Source of the DNA: Streptomyces iconiensis | GTDB taxonomy: Bacteria > Actinomycetota > Actinomycetes > Streptomycetales > Streptomycetaceae | Assembly: GCF_028657195.3 (NCBI RefSeq) | Contig: NZ_JANCPR020000003.1 | Location: 1 to 64,000 of the forward strand | Length of the DNA: 64,000 nt | Direction: 5' to 3' | Shown here: positions 26,093-34,031 of the stretch, one piece after another | How positions within the stretch are numbered: the first letter of the stretch is position 1 | Layout: every line of letters begins with the position of its first letter | The notes under the pieces: model-generated | Databases searched by the model: none | What the model was told of the DNA's origin: nothing | The model's input: the letters and a program-made list of their open reading frames with translations, nothing else | Position numbers and translations under genes: made by a program

Positions 26093-28615
26093 TCAGCGCA
26101 GGAAGGCGCCCGTAGGGGACGTGGCCACCCGCGCGATCTCGTCCGGCGTACCCTCCGCCATCACGCGCCCGCCCGCGGCGCCGCCCGCCGGGCCCAGGTC
26201 GATCAGCCAGTCGGAGGCGCGGGCCACATCGAGGTCGTGCTCGATGGTGACCACGCTGTTCCCCGCGTCGACAAGCCGCCGCAGCACACGGAGGAGCCGT
26301 GCCGTGTCGGCTGCGTGCAGGCCGGTGGTCGGCTCGTCCAGGAGGTAGAGGGTGCGCCCGGTGGTCCGCTGCCCCAACTCCTTCGCCAGCTTGATCCGTT
26401 GGGCCTCGCCGCCGGAGAGCGTGGTCGCGGGCTGCCCGAGCCGCAGATAGCCGAGCCCCACGTCGTCCATGCACCGCAGCCGCGCCTCGGCGCGGGGCAG
26501 CTCCGCGAAGACGGCGAGCGCCTCGCGCACCGTCAGCTCCAGCACCTCGGCGATGTCGTGCCCGCCGTACCGCACTTCCAGCGCCTCGCGGCGGAACCGG
26601 CGCCCCTGGCAGGCGGGGCAGCGCACCTCGACACCCGGCAGGAAGTGCATGTCGACGGTGAGGACGCCCGAGCCGCAGCAGCGCTCACAGCGCCCGCCTG
26701 CCACGTTGAACGAGAAGTGCCCCGGGCCGAGGCCCCGTTGGCGTGCCTCCCCGGTCGCGGCGAACGCCTCGCGGATGGGGGTGAAGGCATCGGAGTACGT
26801 CGCCGCGTTCGAGCGCGGCAGGCGGCTGATCGGCTGCTGGTCGATCGTGACGACCTTGTCGAGGTGCTCCCAGCCGTCTATCCGGTCGTGCGCGCCGGGC
26901 GCTTCGCCCGCGCCGTGGAAGCGCCGCCGTGCCGCGCGGTCCACCGTGTCGAGCAGCAGCGACGACTTGCCCGAGCCCGAGGGGCCCGTCACCGTGACGA
27001 GGCGGCCCAGCGGCAGCCGCACGGTGACGTCCTTGAGGTTGTGCGCCCTGGCCCCGCGTACGACGAGCGCGTGCCCCTCTCCCCGGTGCGCGGGCGCCAC
27101 GGGCATGCGCAGGCGGCCCGCGAGATGGTCGCCGGTGAGCGAACCCTCGGTCGCGGCCACCTGCGCCGGGGTGCCCTGTGCGACGACGCGTCCGCCGTCG
27201 CGTCCCGCACCCGGCCCGAAGTCGATGACGTGATCGGCCGCGCGCAGCACATCGAGGCTGTGCTCGACGACGAGGACCGTGTTGCCCAGGTCGCGCAGCC
27301 GGCGCAGCACGCCGGTCAGCCGTCCGGTGTCGGCGGCGTGCAGGCCGATGGTGGGCTCGTCCAGTACGTACAGCACACCCGTGAGCCCTGAGCCGAGGAG
27401 CGCCGCGAGCCGCAGCCGCTGGGTCTCGCCTGCCGAGAGGCTGGGGGTGGCCTGCTGCGCCGTCAGATAGCCGACCCCTACGTCGACCAGGCGGCGCACG
27501 CGTTCGTCCAGGTCGTCGACGACGGGTTCGGCGATGCTCCACTCCTTGGCGTCGAGGAGACCGTGCAGCGTGTCCAGCCAGCGCGCCAGGTCGTCCAGGG
27601 AGAGTCGCGCCGCCTCGACCAGGGTCAGCCCGGCGACGGTGAACGCGCGGCTCTCGGGCCGCAGCCGGGTTCCCCCGCAGTCGGGGCATGTCCGCTTCAC
27701 CAGGTAGCGCCGTTCCGTCTTCTCGCGGTACTCGGTGTCCTCGATCCGCTCGGCGTAGCGGCGCAGCACGGTGGTGAGCACGCCTTCGAACCGGCCCTCG
27801 GCGACCTTCGCCGGCGGCTCGCCCGGGGGGACGTGGCGGCGGAACTCCGGGCTGTGGACGCCGTGCAGCAGCAGGTCCCGCTGCGCTTCTCCGAGCGCCT
27901 TCACCGGGGTACCGGGATCGAACGTGAGGCCGTAGTGGCGTGCTGCGGCGCGCAGTACGGGGATGTTGCGTTCGGTGACGACGGGATGCCAGCCGAGCAC
28001 GGCACCCTCGGAGACGCCGAGTTCGTGGTCGATGAGGCGCTGCGCGTCGGCGTGGAAGGCGACACCCAGGCCCGTACAGGTGGGGCAGGCGCCCTCGGGC
28101 TTGTTGAAGGAGAAGTCGCCCATCAGCGTTCCGGGCACGGGCGCCGCGCAGTGCGGGCACGGCAGCGCGGGCCCGCGTGCCGTCTCGTCCGCCTCGTCCG
28201 TGCTGCCCTCGCCGTCCACCGCGTGCGCGGGCGGGATGCGCTTACCGCAGGCGGGACACGGGCGGTGCCCCACGCGTGCCCACAGCAGCCGCAGATAGGT
28301 GAAGACCTCGGTGACCGTACCGACGGTCGAGCGGGGGCTGTTGTTGGTCAGATGCTGATCGACGCTGATCGAGGGAGAGAGCCCCGTGATGCCGTCGACG
28401 GCCGGCTTGCTGACGAACCCGGTGACCATGCCCAGCGACTCCAGATACTGCCGCTGCCCCTCCCTGTGGAGGGTGTCGAAGGCGAGTGAGGACTTCCCCG
28501 ACCCCGACAGCCCGGTCAGGACCACCAGTTGGTTGCGGGGGATGTCGACGGTGACGTTCCGAAGGTTGTGCAGGCGCGCGCCCCGGATGTGGATGGCGTC
28601 GTTGTCGGATTCCAT
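26093..28615 (-). CDS. UvrA-like ABC protein of the drug-resistance type (class II UvrA)
   Basis: 840 residues, about 100 shorter than housekeeping UvrA. Two P-loops (GLSGSGKSS near residue 38 and GPSGSGKSS near 535), two signature regions ([12 protein letters not shown] and [15 protein letters not shown]) and zinc-finger cysteine pairs (CPACGK, CPTCTG, CPDCGG, CERCCG) are present. The UvrB-interaction region between the first P-loop part and the insertion domain looks shortened. Such proteins (DrrC, TioU) protect producers of DNA-binding drugs. The divergent double-MerR gene resembles TioE, the partner of TioU in thiocoraline clusters. Confidence 0.87.
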   Translation of the reverse strand: MESDNDAIHIRGARLHNLRNVTVDIPRNQLVVLTGLSGSGKSSLAFDTLHREGQRQYLESLGMVTGFVSKPAVDGITGLSPSISVDQHLTNNSPRSTVGTVTEVFTYLRLLWARVGHRPCPACGKRIPPAHAVDGEGSTDEADETARGPALPCPHCAAPVPGTLMGDFSFNKPEGACPTCTGLGVAFHADAQRLIDHELGVSEGAVLGWHPVVTERNIPVLRAAARHYGLTFDPGTPVKALGEAQRDLLLHGVHSPEFRRHVPPGEPPAKVAEGRFEGVLTTVLRRYAERIEDTEYREKTERRYLVKRTCPDCGGTRLRPESRAFTVAGLTLVEAARLSLDDLARWLDTLHGLLDAKEWSIAEPVVDDLDERVRRLVDVGVGYLTAQQATPSLSAGETQRLRLAALLGSGLTGVLYVLDEPTIGLHAADTGRLTGVLRRLRDLGNTVLVVEHSLDVLRAADHVIDFGPGAGRDGGRVVAQGTPAQVAATEGSLTGDHLAGRLRMPVAPAHRGEGHALVVRGARAHNLKDVTVRLPLGRLVTVTGPSGSGKSSLLLDTVDRAARRRFHGAGEAPGAHDRIDGWEHLDKVVTIDQQPISRLPRSNAATYSDAFTPIREAFAATGEARQRGLGPGHFSFNVAGGRCERCCGSGVLTVDMHFLPGVEVRCPACQGRRFRREALEVRYGGHDIAEVLELTVREALAVFAELPRAEARLRCMDDVGLGYLRLGQPATTLSGGEAQRIKLAKELGQRTTGRTLYLLDEPTTGLHAADTARLLRVLRRLVDAGNSVVTIEHDLDVARASDWLIDLGPAGGAAGGRVMAEGTPDEIARVATSPTGAFLR

Positions 28616-28617
28616 GC

Positions 28618-28637
28618 CTTCAATCTTTCCATTGAAG
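28618..28637. promoter_or_regulatory. Inverted repeat overlapping the UvrA-like leader
   Basis: CTTCAA-TCTTTCCA-TTGAAG, three bases upstream of the start codon. On the minus-strand mRNA the loop carries GGAAAG, the likely ribosome site. A further CCTTCAAG half-site lies near 28693-28704. It is a candidate operator for the divergent MerR protein, or an RNA hairpin that presents the ribosome site. Confidence 0.5.
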
Positions 28638-28774
28638 CTCCTGTTGAGGGTTTGCCGAGATACGGCGCTGACGTGCGGGGATTCGTCATATGGATACCTT
28701 CAAGCCGACGGTCGGGCAACGCGCTAGGCTCCCCCGAGCGGAAGCCACCCAGCGCACCACGTCAGGGGAACCCG

Positions 28775-29518
28775 ATGAGCCGTGAGGAAACCCGCCTGCG
28801 ACCGGTCGACCTGGCGCGAGCGGCGGGCATCTCCACCCAGCAGGTACGCAACTACGAGGAGGCGGGCGTCCTGCCGCCCGTGCCCCGTACCGCTTCCGGC
28901 TACCGCGTGTACGGCGTCAGGCACCGCGAGGCGCTGCTCACCTACCGTGCGCTGGCCGCAGGGCACGGCCCCGACGCTGCGCGGGGCATCATGCGCGCGG
29001 TGCACGCCGACGACGTTCCGGGCGCCCTCGCGCTCGTGAACGCCGGCCACGCCGCGCTCCACGAGCAGCGCCTTTCCCTCCAGGCAGCGAGCGAGGCGCT
29101 CACGGCTCTCGCCGAACAGGGCGCGGACACAGGGCCGCCGGTCCCGCGTGCGGGACTGCGCATCGGCGAGGTCGCGGCCCGGCTCGGCGTCCGCACCTCG
29201 GCCCTCCGCGTCTGGGAGTCGGCCGGCCTCCTCACGCTCCGGCGCGAACCCGTCACCGGCTACCGCGTGTTCGGCCCCGACGAGATCCGCGAGGCACGCA
29301 TCGTCCAGCTGCTGCGCCAGAGCCGGTACCTCTTCGCGCACATCCGCCCCGTACTCGGGGAACTGCGCGACTCCGGCGGCACCGAGGCGCTGGGCGCCGT
29401 CCTCGCCGAGCGCCGCGCGGCACTCACCCACCGCACCACCACGATGCTCCGCGCCTCCGGACTCCTGCACGCGTACGTCACGCGGCCCGTGCCTCCCGCG
29501 TCCGAGCCCGGGCGGTGA
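28775..29518 (+). CDS. TioE-like regulator with two MerR DNA-binding domains
   Basis: 247 residues from ATG 28775 (AGGGGA upstream). The first MerR helix-turn-helix covers residues about 7-45 (PVDLARAAGISTQQVRNYEEAGVLPP), a helical stretch follows, and a second full MerR domain starts near residue 130 (IGEVAARLGVRTSALRVWESAGLL ... GYRVFGPDEIREARIVQLL). There is no separate ligand domain. The gene is divergent from the UvrA-like gene, which it probably controls. Confidence 0.85.
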   Translation: MSREETRLRPVDLARAAGISTQQVRNYEEAGVLPPVPRTASGYRVYGVRHREALLTYRALAAGHGPDAARGIMRAVHADDVPGALALVNAGHAALHEQRLSLQAASEALTALAEQGADTGPPVPRAGLRIGEVAARLGVRTSALRVWESAGLLTLRREPVTGYRVFGPDEIREARIVQLLRQSRYLFAHIRPVLGELRDSGGTEALGAVLAERRAALTHRTTTMLRASGLLHAYVTRPVPPASEPGR

Positions 29519-29575
29519 CCGGGGCCGGTGACCAGGCCCGGAGACCAGGGCCGGTGACCGGGACCGACGCCCGGA
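29513..29575 (+). repeat. Tandem repeat reiterating a stop codon
   Basis: GGCCGGTGACCAG-type units of 13-16 bp repeat four times from the MerR stop codon onward. Copies 2 and 4 keep the TGA. Confidence 0.7.
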
Positions 29576-29646
29576 TTGACGCCCCTGCCCCCCCTGCCCC
29601 AGGCCCGAGGCCACCGCGGCCGGACAGAGCCCGTCCCCCCGGCCCG

Positions 29647-30309
29647 CTACTCGACCAGGCGCAGCCAGGCCGCCGCGAGTGCGGCGTGACCTGCCGGTGT
29701 CGGGTGGACGCCGTCCGCTGCCCAGTGCTCGGGCACGGTCGTCGCGGCGAGCTTGGCGAACAGCCCGTCGGCGGCGAGCAGTTGCGCGCCGTATGTGTGG
29801 GCGAGTTCGCGCACGGCCTGGATCTTCGGGTCCAGGCTCGCGCGCCACTTCTTACGTTCCTCAGCGCCCAGGCGCATGCCGCCGACCTCGATGGTGCCGC
29901 CGATGGGCAGCAGGAACGGCTCGATGAGGATCAGTTCGGCCCCGGTCCCCGCGAGGGGTGCGAGCAGGCGGTCGTAACCTGCCGCGTAGTCCTCCGCGGA
30001 GATCACATGGCCGTCCGGGTCGAACGTGTGCCAGGTGACGTCGTTGACGCCGACGAGGACCGACACCACATCCGGGCGCGCTTCGAGCACGTCCGCCTGC
30101 AACCGGGCTTCCAGATCCCGCACCTTGTTGCCGGCGATCCCGGAATTCAGCCAGGTCACGGCCCGGTCCGGATGCCGGAGCCCCCACTCGCCCGCGACGC
30201 GCAGCGGATAGCCGGACCCGAGCCCCTCTACGCTCTCCAGGCGTCGGCAGTCCGTGATCGAATCGCCGGTGAACATCACGGTGCTTCCCGGCCGGAGAGT
30301 GATTGTCAT
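29647..30309 (-). CDS. SGNH/GDSL-family hydrolase
   Basis: 220 residues. The four family blocks are visible: FTGDSIT with the nucleophilic Ser near residue 16, the block II Gly in NSGIAGNKV, GVNDVTW with the oxyanion Asn, and DGVHPTPAGH with the catalytic Asp/His at the end. There is no signal peptide, so it is probably a cytoplasmic esterase or carbohydrate deacetylase; cytoplasmic relatives include acetylxylan-esterase-like proteins. Monocistronic, convergent with the MerR gene. Confidence 0.88.
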   Translation of the reverse strand: MTITLRPGSTVMFTGDSITDCRRLESVEGLGSGYPLRVAGEWGLRHPDRAVTWLNSGIAGNKVRDLEARLQADVLEARPDVVSVLVGVNDVTWHTFDPDGHVISAEDYAAGYDRLLAPLAGTGAELILIEPFLLPIGGTIEVGGMRLGAEERKKWRASLDPKIQAVRELAHTYGAQLLAADGLFAKLAATTVPEHWAADGVHPTPAGHAALAAAWLRLVE

Positions 30310-30660
30310 GGCTGCTCCTGGAATTCGGTTGCGCGGCTGAGGAGTTGAGGAGCCGAAGTCACCTCGGTGACCCGCGCCGACGTGCCCGGCGACCGGCCGC
30401 CGACGCTGACGCGGAACGCGGAGCTCGCCGCCTGATCGCCTGATCGCCTGATCGGCGGGGCGGTTCGGCGGCGGGGCGCGGAAAGCCGGCACTGGCTGCC
30501 TCAACGGCAGTGTCACGGAAAGGAAATGGGCTAGGTGCATTGGTTTTCCGCGCCGCGGAACCCATGGCCTGCGGCCCACCCGAACGCCGCACAATCCCGG
30601 GGCACGCTCACCCGACGGCAGCGTCACGCATCGGACTCCACTTTCCGGAGGGCCTGCCCA
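30310..30660. other. Spacer, no gene seen
   Basis: Contains three CGCCTGATC copies (near 30431-30455) but no ORF with coding bias. The GDSL promoter is expected next to 30310-30360. Confidence 0.4.
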
Positions 30661-31013
30661 TGAACGCGCTCGCCGACCAGGAGCGTCAGGCCAAGGCGAA
30701 GGCCAAGGCTGAGGTCCCGGCCTTGGTCCTAGCCCTAGCCCTGGTCGTGGTCCTGGCCCTGGCCGGACGGGAGGCGAGACGCCTGGCCGAAGACCTCAGC
30801 ACCGGCCCGGGCGCCGGCGCCGCGCTGCGGGAGCCGGGGGAGCTGCGGTCGTGCCACCTGCGTCTGCCGGCGAGGAGTGCCTGGCCGGCACGGCAGCCGG
30901 TGCTGGGCAGATACGAAGGTCCGGCGCCCCGTGCGACGCCGCGCGGGCCGGCAGGCTGTGCGGCCTTGCGTACTTCTCAGTGGGAGGCGTTGGTGCCCGT
31001 GGTCGGCAGGTAG
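30661..31013 (+). CDS. Possible small single-span membrane protein
   Basis: 117 residues from an ATG with GGAGG eight bases upstream. A charged N-terminus (DQERQAKAKAKAEV) is followed by one hydrophobic segment (PALVLALALVVVLALAG) and an Arg/Pro-rich tail. The hydrophobic part is partly built from CCTAGC/CTGGCC repeats, and the end overlaps the convergent amidase gene by 37 bases. Both facts weaken the call. No family recognised. Confidence 0.3.
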
Positions 31014-32575
31014 CGCGGTGCGCGCCAGGCGTCGAGGCGGTGTTCCACTCCGGCTCCCAGGGACAGCAGTTCGCCGTCCTGGCGGTCTCCGGCCATCAGG
31101 AGCAGGCCGATGGGCAGTTCGCCCACGGAACCGGCGGGCACCGACAGCGACGGGTATCCGGCCACGGCCGCCGGGGTGGAGGAGGGGATCACGTCGTTGT
31201 CGCCGCGGGCGCAGTCGGTCGTCCAGGCAGGCGGGTTCGTCGGTGAGGCGATGGCGTCGAGGTGGTGCTTGGCCATGGTCTCGTCTATGGAACGCCGGGA
31301 GAGGTCCTTCAACTCGGCGCGGTTGGCCCGGTACTCGGGGTCGGTGGTGGGAGGCGCTTCGAGTGCCTGCTCGAACAGTTCCTGACCGGCGAAGCAGGTC
31401 TGCTCCCCGGGGTGCGTGCGGGTGAACTCGACCAGTTCGGCCAGGTTCTGCGGCCCGTGGCGGGTGGCGAGGTAGGCGTTGATGTCGCGGTGGAACTCGC
31501 TCAGCAGCGCCGGGAACTCCAGCTCCGCCAGCCGGTCCTGGTACGGAGGCGTCACCTCGACGACCTTCGCGCCCGCGCTCCGCAGCTTCTTGGCCGTACG
31601 GGTCATCACGGCGTCCACCTCGTCGCCGAGCGAGGGCAGCCGCCACAGGCCGATCCGCTTGCCGCGCAGCTTGCCGGGGTGCGAGGCGCCGTCGGCGAGG
31701 GCCGACCCGCCGCCGAGCGCGGTGTCGCCGCTGAGCACCGACAGGGTGAGCGCGGTGTCGACCACGTTGCGCGCCATGGGCCCCGCCGTGTCCTGCTCGG
31801 CGCTGATCGGCACCACACCGTCCTGGCTGACCAGCCCGAGGCTGGGCTTGTGGCCGACGACCCCGTTCATCCCGGCGGGGCAGACGATCGAGCCGTCCGT
31901 CTCGGTACCGATGGCCACCTGCGCGAGCGAGGCGGCGAGCGCCGCGCCCGAACCCGCTGACGAGCCGCAGGGGTTCCGGTCCAGTACGTACGGGTTCTTG
32001 GTCTGGCCGCCCACGGCCGACCACCCCGAGGTCGGCTTCGCCGCGCGGAAGTTCGCCCACTCGGACAGGTTGGCCTTGCCGAGGATCACGGCGCCGGCGT
32101 GCCGCAGCCGGGTCACCAGCTCCGCGTCGCTGTCCGGCGGGGTCCCCTTCAGCGCCAGCGACCCGGCCGTCGTCGGCAGGTCCCGGGTGTTCACGTTGTC
32201 CTTGAGGAGTACGGGTATGCCGTCCAGGGGGCCGCGTACCGTGCCGTTCCGGTGTCTGGCATCGCTGGCAGCCGCCTGGCGCAGGGCCTTCGGGTCGGTG
32301 CGCAACACCGCGTTGATCTTCGGGTCCACGGCCTTGATCCGCCGCAGATAGGCCCGCGTCAGCGCCGTCGGGGTCAGTGCGCCGTCCGCCATACGGGCCT
32401 GCAGCTCCGGAATCGTCACCGTGTCGAGATCGACCCCAGGGCCCGCGGGCGAGCCGGGCGGCGACGCGCCACCCGCGCCCGCTTCGGCGGCCTCGGCACG
32501 CGGGCCCGGCGCGCCCGTGAGAAGGGATCCCGCGACAACGGCGGCGATCAGTGTGGCAACGCTCCTCTTCCCCAT
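30977..32575 (-). CDS. Secreted amidase (amidase-signature family)
   Basis: 532 residues. A signal peptide ending around GPRAEAAEAG precedes the catalytic core. The Lys-Ser-Ser triad is visible: LLKDNV (Lys), GSSAGSGAA (first Ser) and TETDGSIVCPA (nucleophile Ser), roughly residues 145, 220 and 245. Such enzymes hydrolyse amide bonds of small molecules or peptides outside the cell. No neighbour gives the substrate. Confidence 0.9.
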   Translation of the reverse strand: MGKRSVATLIAAVVAGSLLTGAPGPRAEAAEAGAGGASPPGSPAGPGVDLDTVTIPELQARMADGALTPTALTRAYLRRIKAVDPKINAVLRTDPKALRQAAASDARHRNGTVRGPLDGIPVLLKDNVNTRDLPTTAGSLALKGTPPDSDAELVTRLRHAGAVILGKANLSEWANFRAAKPTSGWSAVGGQTKNPYVLDRNPCGSSAGSGAALAASLAQVAIGTETDGSIVCPAGMNGVVGHKPSLGLVSQDGVVPISAEQDTAGPMARNVVDTALTLSVLSGDTALGGGSALADGASHPGKLRGKRIGLWRLPSLGDEVDAVMTRTAKKLRSAGAKVVEVTPPYQDRLAELEFPALLSEFHRDINAYLATRHGPQNLAELVEFTRTHPGEQTCFAGQELFEQALEAPPTTDPEYRANRAELKDLSRRSIDETMAKHHLDAIASPTNPPAWTTDCARGDNDVIPSSTPAAVAGYPSLSVPAGSVGELPIGLLLMAGDRQDGELLSLGAGVEHRLDAWRAPRYLPTTGTNASH

Positions 32576-32699
32576 GGGGCTCAGCCGACTACATGCGGAC
32601 GCCCGGCGCAAGGGCGCCTCAGAACGCCGCACGCGTACGCCCGCCATGTCGCGCGGTGCCACGTACGCCCTTTGCCCGCACGGCAGTTCGCGCCGGGCG

Positions 32700-32805
32700 C
32701 CTCAGCCGTACGTCCGCGGAAGCCGCGTACGTCCCCGGGGCCGTGTACTTCTCGGGAGGCCGTGTACGTCCCCCGGCTACTCCGTACGTCCCCCGGAAGC
32801 CCCGC
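32700..32805. repeat. Five imperfect 18-25 bp repeats around CCGTACGTCC
   Basis: The 295-base spacer upstream of the amidase gene carries successive variants of GCCGTGTACGTCCCCCGG. They are followed by GTCCGTGAACCGTTC-type copies (32822-32865). No gene is seen in the spacer. Confidence 0.65.
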
Positions 32806-32870
32806 CCGTTCACGAAGCCCTGCGTCCGTGAACCGTTCTCCGTGAAGCGTTGCCCCTGAACCGTCGTCCC

Positions 32871-33338
32871 TCAGTGTGGTTCGGGCAGCCACGGGTAGCG
32901 TGCCGTGTCGCGGCCCGCGTAGTCGGGGTCGAGGTAGATGAAGAGACGTTGTACGAGGAAGTCGCGGATCTCGAACACGTCGCACCACCGCCCCGCGCCC
33001 CACTCGGGCACCCCCGCCCGCCAGGGCCCGTCGCGGTGCTCGCCGTGACTGGTGCCCTCGACGACGAGGGTGTCGCCGCCCGTGAAGTGCCAGTTGAACG
33101 ACGCGTAGTGGTGCTTGATGCCGCGCAGCGTTCCGCCGACCTCCGCGAACAGGGCGCCGATCTGTGAACTGCCTTCGGCCAGGCCCCACTTGGGGAAGTA
33201 CACCTGTGCGTCCTCGGCGAACAGATCGAGGATCGGCGCCCCCGTGCTCGTGGTGCCGCCGTTGTCGAAAGCCTTCAGGTACTCCAGCGCGACGGACTTG
33301 CGCTGCTCGTCCGTCATGGCCCCCCGCGTGACGGCCAC
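32871..33338 (-). CDS. SnoaL/NTF2-like protein
   Basis: 155 residues. MTDEQRKSVALEYLKAFDNGG near the start, a central FAEDAQVYFPKWG and a final DVFEIRDFLVQRLFIYLDPDY match the one-domain NTF2 fold with a polyketide-cyclase-like pocket. A start at the internal MTDEQ (residue 8) is possible. Only three bases from the VOC gene, so the two are co-transcribed. Confidence 0.8.
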   Translation of the reverse strand: MAVTRGAMTDEQRKSVALEYLKAFDNGGTTSTGAPILDLFAEDAQVYFPKWGLAEGSSQIGALFAEVGGTLRGIKHHYASFNWHFTGGDTLVVEGTSHGEHRDGPWRAGVPEWGAGRWCDVFEIRDFLVQRLFIYLDPDYAGRDTARYPWLPEPH

Positions 33339-33341
33339 GAC

Positions 33342-33749
33342 TCAGCCCTCTATGGCGGCCGGGTCCATCCACATGACCTCCCAGTGGTGGCCGTCCGGGT
33401 CCAGGAAGGAGCGGCCGTACATCATCCCGTGGTCCTGCGGCTCCTTCGCCGTGCTGCCGCCCGCAGCCAGCGCGGCATCCGCCAGCTCGTCCACCTTCTC
33501 GCGGCTCTCGGCGCTCAGGCACAGCAGTGCCCCCGTGGTGGCGGCGCGGTCAGGAAGCGGCTTGGTCGCGAAGTCCGCGAACCGCTTCTCGTCCAGCAGC
33601 ATCGAGAAGATGGTGTCGCTGATGACGAGACAGGCGCAGCTGTCGTCGGTGAACTGCGGGTTGAACGAGAAGCCCAGCTCCGTGAAGAACTTCTTGGAGA
33701 CCTCCAGGTCCTTCACGGGCAGGTTGACGAAGATCATTTGCTGGGGCAT
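33342..33749 (-). CDS. VOC-superfamily (glyoxalase/bleomycin-resistance-like) protein
   Basis: 135 residues. MIFVNLPVKDLEVSKKFFTELGF, CLVISDTIFSMLL and the closing FLDPDGHHWEVMWMD are typical of VOC proteins annotated as lactoylglutathione-lyase-like. Metal ligands are not fully canonical, so binding or resistance roles are as likely as catalysis. First gene of a two-gene operon with the NTF2-like protein. Confidence 0.87.
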   Translation of the reverse strand: MPQQMIFVNLPVKDLEVSKKFFTELGFSFNPQFTDDSCACLVISDTIFSMLLDEKRFADFATKPLPDRAATTGALLCLSAESREKVDELADAALAAGGSTAKEPQDHGMMYGRSFLDPDGHHWEVMWMDPAAIEG

Positions 33750-34031
33750 GGCGATTTCTCCCGTTATCTCGGTTTCCGGTCTCGCACAGAAGTAGACAAC
33801 GGCCGCGGTGGAAACTCATCGGTCCTGGCCTGAACAAATTTTCGGCCCCGCGCACACGGACGCCGCCTCAGGCCGCACGGTTGCCTTCGACCCCTGCCCT
33901 GCTCCGGCCTCGGCTCCGGTACTGCTCCGGCTCCGGCGCTGGTGCGGCTCCGGCACTGGCGCCGCTCCGGCTCGGCCCCGGCTCGCGCGTGAAGTGCCGT
34001 ACGGCGTACGGAGGTTCATGTGACGGGAACT
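33750..34031. other. Spacer with GCTCCGG repeats
   Basis: Short GGCTCCGG/TACTGCTCCGG units recur at about 33902-33990. A promoter for the VOC gene is expected at the left end. No gene seen. Confidence 0.4.
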
